A stretch of DNA of 10,088 nt, taken from Limnohabitans sp. (GTDB lineage: Bacteria; Pseudomonadota; Gammaproteobacteria; Burkholderiales; Burkholderiaceae_C). Location of the stretch: positions 1 to 10,088 of the forward strand of contig JAKFXJ010000032.1 in NCBI GenBank assembly GCA_021731425.1, written 5' to 3'. The notes beneath the pieces are model-generated. The model saw nothing but the letters and a program-made list of their open reading frames with translations. It did not search any database and was not told where the DNA came from. Positions within the stretch are counted from its first letter, which is position 1. Every line of letters starts with the position of its first letter. Made by a program: the position numbers and the translations under genes. This document shows, piece after piece, positions 5,229 through 10,088 of this stretch.

Positions 5229-5936
5229 ATGATTGACATTTCCCGAATCAAAGCCATTACCCTCGATCTGGACGACACATTGTGGCCCGTTTGGCCCACT
5301 ATTGGGCGTGCCGAGGTGGTTTTACAGACCTGGCTGAGCACCCATGCACCCGGCGCCGCTGCGCTGTCGGCCGATGCCGAACTCAAAAAAGCCATTCGCG
5401 CCGAGATCAACGCCCGCCACGCCGACCGGGCGCACGATTTGTCCTTTCTGCGGCGGGAGTCGATTCGCACCTTGTTGCAGCAAGCTGGGGAGCCCGTGAG
5501 CTTGGCCGAGGCGGCTTTTGAGGTGTTTTTTGCCGAGCGCCAACGGGTGGATTTGTTTGACGATGCGCTGCCTGCGTTAGCGTTTTGGAGCCAGCGCATG
5601 CCGGTGGTGGCGTTGTCCAACGGCAACGCCGACGTGCACCGCGTGGGCATTGGCCAGCATTTTCACGCCAGCGTCAGCGCCCAGTCGCTGGGCGTGGCCA
5701 AGCCGGACTTGCGCATTTTTGCAGCCGGTGCGGCAGCAGCGGGCGTGCAGCCCCACGAGGTGCTGCACATTGGTGACGACGCACACGCCGACTGTGTGGG
5801 CGCTTTGGCCGCTGGCATGCAAGTGGCCTGGCTCAACCGCGAAGGCCACGAATGGACCCATGGCGACATTCGCCCACATTTGGACGTGCGAGACCTGCAC
5901 GCGCTGTGCGCCAACTGGCCAGATTACCAACCCTGA
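5229..5936 (+). CDS. HAD-superfamily hydrolase, YigB-like phosphatase
   Basis: 235 residues from ATG 5229. HAD phosphatases cleave phosphate esters through an aspartyl-phosphate in the cytoplasm. All four motifs are visible: motif I LDLDDTLW with nucleophile Asp13 and acid/base Asp15; motif II SNGN (130-133); motif III Lys158 in VAKPD; motif IV GDD (182-184). The helical cap between motifs I and II (about residues 20-105) makes it subfamily IA. The N-terminal style (ITLDLDDTLWPVWPTI) resembles YigB, a phosphatase of FMN and of the riboflavin precursor phosphate, but the substrate cannot be read from sequence. An ATG at 5208 in the same frame would add seven residues (MRYSPTT) and overlap the hemH start codon; 5229 was chosen because homology starts at IKAITLD. 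No good Shine-Dalgarno precedes 5229. A 9-codon open frame (5203-5232) overlaps this start as ATGA. The GST gene follows 10 nt after the stop. Confidence 0.88.
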   Translation: MIDISRIKAITLDLDDTLWPVWPTIGRAEVVLQTWLSTHAPGAAALSADAELKKAIRAEINARHADRAHDLSFLRRESIRTLLQQAGEPVSLAEAAFEVFFAERQRVDLFDDALPALAFWSQRMPVVALSNGNADVHRVGIGQHFHASVSAQSLGVAKPDLRIFAAGAAAAGVQPHEVLHIGDDAHADCVGALAAGMQVAWLNREGHEWTHGDIRPHLDVRDLHALCANWPDYQP

Positions 5937-5946
5937 GGAGACCGAC

Positions 5947-6597
5947 ATGACTTTGAAAATTTACGGCATAGGCCCATCGCGCGCTGCGCGTCCCATCTGG
6001 ACGGCTTTGGAATTGGGTGTGCCGTTTGACCTCATTTCCACACCCTACGCGGCTGGCGCAACCCGCACGCCAGAGTTTTTGGCGATCAACCCGAATGGCC
6101 ATATTCCAGTCCTGATCGATGAGCGTGCCGAAGGCGCCATCACCGTGTGGGAGAGCATGGCTTGCGCGCTCTACATCGCCCGAGTCCACGGCAAAGCCGA
6201 CGGCCAAACGATTGCACCCGCCACGCCCCGCGAAGAAGCCGAGGCCTTGCGTTGGAGCTTTTGGACAGTGTCTGAGTTGGAGGCGGATGCGCTCACGGTG
6301 CTCATGCACCGCATGGCCATGCCCGAAGACCAGCGCAAGCCCGAGCTGGCGGATAAGGCCGAGAGCCTCCTGAAAGTGCCGCTCGCGGTGCTGGAGAAAC
6401 ACCTGCAAGCCCAGCGCGCCAAAGGCGAGGCTTATTTGGCCGCCAACCGTTTCACCGTGGCCGATGTGTGTGTGGCCAGCGTGGCCAGCTGGGTGCGCCC
6501 GGCGGCGGCACTGCTGGCCCAATACCCGGCGGTGTCGAGCTGGCTCAAAGTTTGTCTGGATCGGCCCGCGCAGGCGCAGGCCCGCGCGATGAAGTGA
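5947..6597 (+). CDS. Glutathione S-transferase family protein
   Basis: 216 residues, a normal cytosolic GST length. These enzymes join glutathione to electrophiles or act as reductases or isomerases; the substrate here is unknown. Seen here: an N-terminal thioredoxin-like domain (residues 1-80) starting MTLKIYGIGPSRAARPI, with Ser11 placed where the catalytic Ser, Tyr or Cys usually sits, the cis-proline segment NPNGHIPVLID (48-58) and the glutathione-binding WESMAC (Glu-Ser) segment; then an all-helical C-terminal domain (from about 90) with the N-capping-box pattern FTVADVCVAS. The start has a good GAGGAG ribosome site at 5935-5940, overlapping the HAD stop, so the two form an operon. Its stop TGA abuts the stop of the convergent hpnD gene with no intergenic base and no terminator is visible. 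Confidence 0.92.
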   Translation: MTLKIYGIGPSRAARPIWTALELGVPFDLISTPYAAGATRTPEFLAINPNGHIPVLIDERAEGAITVWESMACALYIARVHGKADGQTIAPATPREEAEALRWSFWTVSELEADALTVLMHRMAMPEDQRKPELADKAESLLKVPLAVLEKHLQAQRAKGEAYLAANRFTVADVCVASVASWVRPAAALLAQYPAVSSWLKVCLDRPAQAQARAMK

Positions 6598-7437
6598 TCA
6601 GAACCGCCCCAGCGCCTGCATCTTCCACGCCAGCCACAGCTTGCGCAGCGGCGTAAGCGCGATGCGCTGGTGCAGCACCTGAAAGCCCGAGGCTTCGATT
6701 TCGCGCAGCAAGGTGCGGTAGATGCTGGCCATCATGAGGCCGGGTTTTTGAGTGCGGCGGTCGGCCGCAGGCAGCAGGGCCAGGGCTTCGTCGTACAAAG
6801 CGTGGGCGCGGTCGGTCTGGAACTTCATCAGCGCAGTGAAGCGGTCTGAATAGTCGCGCTGCATCAGTTCGTTGGCTTTGACACCAAAACGTTGCTGCTC
6901 GTCCAGCGGCAGGTAGATGCGCCCGCGCATGGCGTCTTCGCCCACGTCACGGATGATGTTGGTCATCTGAAAAGCCAAGCCCAGCTTGTGGGCGTATTGC
7001 GTGGTGGCCTCGTCGGTCTGGCCAAAGATGCGGGCGGCGACCTCGCCCACCACGCCAGCCACCAGGTGGCAGTATGTCGTCAGGCCCACAAAGTCCAGGT
7101 AGCGGGTCTGGTTCAGGTCCATCTGACAGCCTTCGATCACAGCCATCAGGTGGCGGCTTTCGATGCCGAAGGTGGGGGCCAGTGGCATGAGGGCGTGCAT
7201 GACCGGGTGGCTGGGCTGGCCCGCGTAGGCTTGATGCACTTCTTTTTGCCACCAAGCGAGTTTGGTGGCGGCCACACCGGGGTCTTTGATTTCGTCGACC
7301 ACGTCGTCCACTTCGCGGCAAAAGGCATAGAACGCGGTGATGGCCGCACGCCGCTCGGGGGGCAAAAACAAAAAGGCGTAATAGAAACTGCTGCCCGAGG
7401 CGGCGGCTTTTTGCTGGACGTAGTCTTGCGGGCTCAT
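6598..7437 (-). CDS. hpnD: HpnD, presqualene diphosphate synthase
   Basis: 279 residues. HpnD joins two farnesyl diphosphates into presqualene diphosphate, the first step of the HpnD/HpnC/HpnE route to squalene for hopanoids. Seen here: SGSSFYYAFLFLPPERR (residues 14-30), first Asp-rich Mg2+ motif in FCREVDDVVDE (39-49, DDVVD 44-48), the QMDL segment (105-108), YCHLVAGVVGEVAARIFG (122-139), and the second Asp-rich motif NIIRDVGED (160-168) followed by RGRIYLP. This pattern is HpnD rather than phytoene synthase, though CrtB is a relative. ATG 7437 is chosen because homologs begin near MSPQDYVQQK; ATG 7455 (six more residues, MRESQP) is also possible, with no better ribosome site. It lies 31 nt after the squalene-synthase-like gene on the same strand, or 13 nt with the longer start, and so is probably co-transcribed. 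It ends flush against the GST gene. Confidence 0.92.
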   Translation of the reverse strand: MSPQDYVQQKAAASGSSFYYAFLFLPPERRAAITAFYAFCREVDDVVDEIKDPGVAATKLAWWQKEVHQAYAGQPSHPVMHALMPLAPTFGIESRHLMAVIEGCQMDLNQTRYLDFVGLTTYCHLVAGVVGEVAARIFGQTDEATTQYAHKLGLAFQMTNIIRDVGEDAMRGRIYLPLDEQQRFGVKANELMQRDYSDRFTALMKFQTDRAHALYDEALALLPAADRRTQKPGLMMASIYRTLLREIEASGFQVLHQRIALTPLRKLWLAWKMQALGRF

Positions 7438-7468
7438 GGGCTGGGATTCTCGCATTCAAAGCGCCAGA

Positions 7469-8545
7469 TCACGGCAGGGGCTCGCCGGACAATTTGCGAA
7501 ATTCTCTTTCCAGAGCGGCCGCAGACCCGAGGCCCAAGGCGATGCGCCACAGCAGGGCACGCACTTCGTGGCGCGGCATTTTGACGCGCTGGTTCAGGGC
7601 CGCAGGCCCGGCCTGGCGCAGCAGCGCCACGGTGCGCGCACCGATCAAGGCGGGCAAGGCGCTGGCCAGGCGCAGGCGCAGGGGCTTGAGCGCCAAGGCG
7701 TAGCGCATGCCATCGGCCAGTTGGGCTTGGGTGTGGTCCAGCCACTGCTTGTAGAGCGGGGCCAAGGCGTGCAGGGTGTCTGTATGTGGGGTTTGGGCCG
7801 CTTGCGCCAGCATGTCCGGGGTCAGGCCCGCCTGCGCCAAGATTTCCACAGGCCAGTAACAACGCCCGCCAGCCAGGTCGGCCCCGGCGTCTCGGATGAT
7901 GTTCAGGCGCTGCAGGCCCATGCCGTACTGCCGTCCCATGCGCATCATTTCTTCTTGCGGCAGCCGGCTGTAGCCGGGCAAATGGCGGCCACACAACTCG
8001 GTCCAGAACTCGCCTACACAACCGGCCACCAGCCAGGTGTAGTCGGCCAGCTCGGCTTCGGTTTGCAAAGCGTGCAGGCCGGGGCCAAAGCGGGTCATGT
8101 CCAGCTGTTGGCCTTGTGTGATGTGGCCCAGCACCTGGCGCACGCTGGCCTGGTCGGCGGGGTGCAGGGTGTGCAAAAGCGGCAGGCATTGGGGCAGGGC
8201 CTGCATCAGGGCGCGTTCGTGCGGGTCGGTTTGTTGCCCGGCAAAGGCTTGGGTCAGGCGGCTGAGCGCGTGACTTTTTGGGGCCGAGGTGCTCGGGGCG
8301 GCGATGGCCTCAGACATGAGGTCCAGCAAAACCTGACGCTCATCCAAGGGCAGGGCGGTCGTGTCGGCCACGGTGTCGGTGGCACGGGCCAGCAGGTAGC
8401 CGATGGCCACCGGGGCTTGCAAGGCTTGGGGCAAGAGGCGGATGGACAGGTCGAACGAGCGAGAAACATGGCGCAGCAGCTGGCGCTGGGCCGCACTCAG
8501 GCCCGGGCGCGTTGGGGCTGGCTGAAATGGGGGGGGCTTGATCAT
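7469..8545 (-). CDS. Squalene synthase-like head-to-head prenyl synthase
   Basis: 358 residues, longer than HpnC or HpnD (about 280) and nearer the squalene synthase (farnesyl-diphosphate farnesyltransferase) length. That enzyme condenses two farnesyl diphosphates to squalene via presqualene diphosphate using NADPH. Seen here: SRSFDLSIRLLPQAL (residues 28-42), first Asp motif ATDTVAD (55-61), YTWLVAGCVGEFWTELC (169-185), the QYGMGLQRLNIIRD stretch with second Asp motif DAGAD (219-223), then GGRCYWP (226-232). Both DxxxD metal sites are intact. The N-terminal pattern is SQS-like; I do not see the ENFPVAS start of HpnC, so I leave the symbol blank. ATG 8545 has an AGGGA ribosome site (8555-8551); the frame also allows TTG 8551. 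A run of eight C bases follows the fourth codon base pairs (8536-8529). The extra C-terminal region (about 260-358) is helical with LALKPLRLRLASALPALIGA, possibly membrane-associated. It leads an operon with hpnD. Confidence 0.85.
   Translation of the reverse strand: MIKPPPFQPAPTRPGLSAAQRQLLRHVSRSFDLSIRLLPQALQAPVAIGYLLARATDTVADTTALPLDERQVLLDLMSEAIAAPSTSAPKSHALSRLTQAFAGQQTDPHERALMQALPQCLPLLHTLHPADQASVRQVLGHITQGQQLDMTRFGPGLHALQTEAELADYTWLVAGCVGEFWTELCGRHLPGYSRLPQEEMMRMGRQYGMGLQRLNIIRDAGADLAGGRCYWPVEILAQAGLTPDMLAQAAQTPHTDTLHALAPLYKQWLDHTQAQLADGMRYALALKPLRLRLASALPALIGARTVALLRQAGPAALNQRVKMPRHEVRALLWRIALGLGSAAALEREFRKLSGEPLP
8529..8536. repeat. G8/C8 homopolymer at the 5' end of the squalene synthase-like gene
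   Basis: Eight consecutive G on + (C8 in the coding strand) encode part of Lys-Pro-Pro-Pro near residues 3-6, 9 nt downstream of the ATG. Tracts of this length can slip during replication; a one-base change would shift the frame immediately. Whether it varies is unknown. Confidence 0.6.
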
Positions 8546-8564
8546 GGTCAATCCCTATTGTCGC

Positions 8565-8593
8565 TTGACAGGTCGGGTCGGTTTGAATAGATT
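8565..8593 (+). promoter_or_regulatory. Sigma-70 promoter of the RND efflux operon
   Basis: Perfect -35 TTGACA (8565-8570), 17-nt spacer, -10 TAGATT (8588-8593, 4 of 6 to TATAAT). Transcription would start near 8600, leaving a leader of about 30 nt before the adaptor ATG at 8631. The repressor-type inverted repeat begins directly after the -10 box. It points away from the squalene-synthase operon, with which it shares the 85-bp gap. Confidence 0.7.
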
Positions 8594-8611
8594 ACTAACC
8601 AGTCAGTCATT
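8591..8611. promoter_or_regulatory. Quasi-palindromic operator, TetR type
   Basis: Core ACTAACCAGTCAGT (8594-8607): half-site ACTAAC faces GTCAGT, whose reverse complement is ACTGAC, so five of six positions match around a central CA; flanking TTA and TCA/TTA extend the symmetry in part. This ACTNAC-type repeat is a familiar look for TetR-family regulators of RND pumps. It overlaps the -10 end and expected start site of the RND promoter, so bound repressor would block it. The regulator gene is not in this window. Confidence 0.6.
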
Positions 8612-8630
8612 ATTATTTTCTGGATTTTCC

Positions 8631-9794
8631 ATGCCCTCTTTGAAACCACTCGCCGCCCGGCGGGTTTTTTGTTTGTGCGCGCTTGCCGCTTTAGTGACTA
8701 CTTTGGTGGCGTGTTCCAAGGTCGAAGCCCCGCTAGAGCCGCTGCGCTCGGTCAAGCTGATCACGGTGGCGGGCAGCGATCTGAACCTCGGTGGCGAGTA
8801 CGCGGCCGAGGTGCGGGCGCGAGTGGAGACGCGCTTGGGCTTTCGGGTGGGGGGCAAGCTGGTGCAGCGTCCAGCCGAGCCGGGTCAACGCGTGGCCGCT
8901 GGCCAGTTGCTGGCCCTGGTGGATGCGCAGGATTTTCAGTTGGCCGCGCAAGCCGCCCAAGCCCAGGTGAGTGCCGCGCAAAGTCAACGCGATCTGGCCG
9001 CGGCCGAATTCAAGCGCTTTGAGGCGCTGAAAGTGCAAAACTTCATCAGCGGTGCTGAATTGGAGCGGCGCGAGGCCAGCCTGAAGGCGGCCGATGCGGC
9101 CCTGAACCAGGCCAAAGCGCAGGCGCAGGCTCAGGGCAATCAGACAGGCTACGCGCGTTTGACGGCCAGCCACGCGGGCGTGATCACCGCTGTGGAGGCT
9201 GAAGTGGGGCAGGTGGTGTCAGCCGGTCAGCCGGTGGTGCGACTGGCCCACGACGGTCCGCGCGATGCGGTGTTTGCCGTGTCCGAGTCGGCCATCATGG
9301 CGATACGTTTGGGGCAGAGCATGCAGGCTACGGTGCTGAGCACCGGTCAGATGGTGCAGGGCACGGTGCGCGAAATGGCGGCCAGTGCCGACCCGGTCAC
9401 GCGCACTTATGCGGTCAAGCTGGCGCTGGCGCCGGGTGTGGGCGGGGCCTTGCCTTTGGGGGCCACTTTGAATGTGCGTGCGCCCGGCTTGTCCAGTGCG
9501 GTGGCATCGGCCATCAAGCTGCCCACCAGCGCTTTGCGCCAAGAGGGGCAGGGCACAGCGGTTTGGGTACTGGATGAAGCCAGCATGACGGTCAACAGCC
9601 AAGCGGTGCAGTTGGGGCCGGTCGATGGCAACGAGGTGGTGGTGAGCTCGGGACTCAAGCCTGGGCAAAAAGTGGTCAGCGCCGGGGTGCATGTGTTGTC
9701 GCCCGGTCAGAAGGTGACGGTGTACGGTGCTCCGCCTTCACTTGCGTCCTCACCCGCGCCTGCACCTGCTGCTTCGGCTTCTGCCCCACGGTGA
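8631..9794 (+). CDS. RND efflux periplasmic adaptor lipoprotein (MFP family)
   Basis: 387 residues, usual for AcrA/MexA-type adaptors that bridge an inner-membrane RND pump and an outer-membrane channel. Seen here: a lipoprotein signal peptide with lipobox LVAC (residues 25-28), so Cys28 would be acylated; a lipoyl-type half domain (about 60-100, VRARVETRLGFRVGGKLVQR and PGQRVAAGQLLALVDAQDF); an Ala/Gln-rich alpha-hairpin coiled coil (about 103-170); the second lipoyl half (ASHAGVITAVEAEVGQVVSA, 179-198); a beta-barrel region with ALPLGATLNVR (273-283); and the membrane-proximal domain (GLKPGQKVVSAGVHVL, 341-356). The last 20 residues are an Ala/Ser/Pro-rich tail. ATG 8631 fits the signal peptide; the frame is open upstream to TTG 8538 but that part is not signal-like. 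The ribosome site is weak. The pump gene follows 4 nt after the stop. The substrate cannot be predicted. Confidence 0.93.
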   Translation: MPSLKPLAARRVFCLCALAALVTTLVACSKVEAPLEPLRSVKLITVAGSDLNLGGEYAAEVRARVETRLGFRVGGKLVQRPAEPGQRVAAGQLLALVDAQDFQLAAQAAQAQVSAAQSQRDLAAAEFKRFEALKVQNFISGAELERREASLKAADAALNQAKAQAQAQGNQTGYARLTASHAGVITAVEAEVGQVVSAGQPVVRLAHDGPRDAVFAVSESAIMAIRLGQSMQATVLSTGQMVQGTVREMAASADPVTRTYAVKLALAPGVGGALPLGATLNVRAPGLSSAVASAIKLPTSALRQEGQGTAVWVLDEASMTVNSQAVQLGPVDGNEVVVSSGLKPGQKVVSAGVHVLSPGQKVTVYGAPPSLASSPAPAPAASASAPR

Positions 9795-9798
9795 TTCC

Positions 9799-10088
9799 AT
9801 GAGCAGTACCGACAACACCCGATTCAACCTCTCGCGCTGGGCGCTGGAGCACCGGGCCCTGACCCGCTACCTGATGGTGGTACTGATGGTGCTGGGCATG
9901 GCGTCTTACTTTCAGCTGGGCCAAGACGAAGACCCGCCCTTCACTTTCCGCGCCATGGTGGTGCGGGCTTATTGGCCTGGCGCCACGGCCGAGCAAGTGG
10001 CCGAGCAGGTGACCGACAAGATCGAGCGCACCCTGCAAGAGGTGCCTTTTGCCGACAAGATCCGCAGCTATTCCAAGCCGGGTGAGGC
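9799..10088 (+). CDS. RND efflux pump inner-membrane subunit (5' part only)
   Basis: Starts at ATG 9799, 4 nt after the adaptor stop, and runs off the right edge with 96 complete codons visible of an expected 1,000 or more. RND pumps are proton-driven trimers that export drugs, metals or lipids. Seen here: a short cytoplasmic start (MSSTDNTRFNLSRWALEHRA), first transmembrane helix at about residues 22-40 (LTRYLMVVLMVLGMASYFQL), then the typical periplasmic opening with GQDEDPPFTFRAMVV (41-55) and PGATAEQVAEQVTDKIERTL (60-79). The pattern fits the AcrB/MexB-like hydrophobe class or its close relatives better than the CusA heavy-metal class, but the fragment is too short to settle the class or substrate. 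Operon order adaptor-pump is standard; an outer-membrane factor may follow. Confidence 0.92.
   Translation, partial: MSSTDNTRFNLSRWALEHRALTRYLMVVLMVLGMASYFQLGQDEDPPFTFRAMVVRAYWPGATAEQVAEQVTDKIERTLQEVPFADKIRSYSKPGE

Noticed and set aside
4202..5236. 344-codon open frame on + through hemH
   Set aside because: It mirrors the ferrochelatase gene in antisense, with low-complexity His/Gly/Val-rich translation and no family motifs. High-GC codon use makes such shadow frames common.
5210..5650. N-terminal 147-residue extension of HemH
   Set aside because: It is the antisense of the HAD gene; ferrochelatase homology starts at MAFQQ with a ribosome site.
5650..5946. Longer start for the GST gene inside the HAD gene
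   Set aside because: The first 99 residues are an off-frame reading of the HAD phosphatase; ATG 5947 has a GAGGAG ribosome site and begins the thioredoxin-like fold.
7434..8189. 251-codon open frame on - in another frame of the prenyl synthase gene
   Set aside because: Arg/Pro/Ala-rich off-frame translation; the other frame has both DxxxD motifs.
7436..8590. 384-codon open frame on + through the squalene synthase-like gene
   Set aside because: Antisense shadow of a clear prenyl synthase gene; the translation is rich in Gln, Gly and His without motifs or a ribosome site.

Overview
The window looks like a chromosomal segment of a motile, Gram-negative betaproteobacterium, most likely Burkholderiales/Comamonadaceae. 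This rests on the flhF-flhG-fliA order, the style of the ferrochelatase and hopanoid-type enzymes, CCA-encoded tRNAs, a lipoprotein RND adaptor and moderate to high GC. The genus is an inference; nothing here fixes it. No mobile element, CRISPR array or rRNA was seen. Most of the window is conserved housekeeping or motility sequence, and the least explained part is an unrecognised gene pair inside the motility block.

Bases 1-3802, all on +, are the tail of a flagellar operon. They hold the 3' end of flhF (SRP-type GTPase for polar flagellar placement), flhG/fleN (MinD-like ATPase controlling flagellar number), fliA (sigma-28), two unrecognised genes (2059-2607 and a membrane-anchored one at 2623-3291), then a hairpin, a good sigma-28 promoter match and fliS (flagellin chaperone). 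The first five genes are packed with gaps of 1-18 nt. fliS has its own promoter, so FliA made upstream could switch on fliS directly.

Bases 3823-4057 hold two tRNA genes on the - strand, tRNA-Arg(UCU) and tRNA-Pro(UGG), with a perfect terminator-like hairpin between them. This small locus separates the motility block from metabolic genes.

Bases 4121-6597 hold hemH (ferrochelatase, -), and divergently from it, only 19 bp away, a HAD phosphatase followed by a glutathione S-transferase-like gene (+). The GST gene meets the next operon tail to tail with no intergenic base (TGA|TCA).

Bases 6598-8545 (-) hold two head-to-head isoprenoid synthase genes: a squalene-synthase-like enzyme and HpnD-type presqualene diphosphate synthase. 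Together they suggest squalene or hopanoid synthesis, but no hpnE is present in the window. Bases 8546-8630 form a divergent control region with a near-consensus sigma-70 promoter overlapped by a TetR-type inverted repeat. From it starts an RND efflux operon (+): a periplasmic adaptor lipoprotein and the 5' end of an inner-membrane RND pump that runs off the window. By eye, the flagellar half is less GC-rich than the half after about 4,120.
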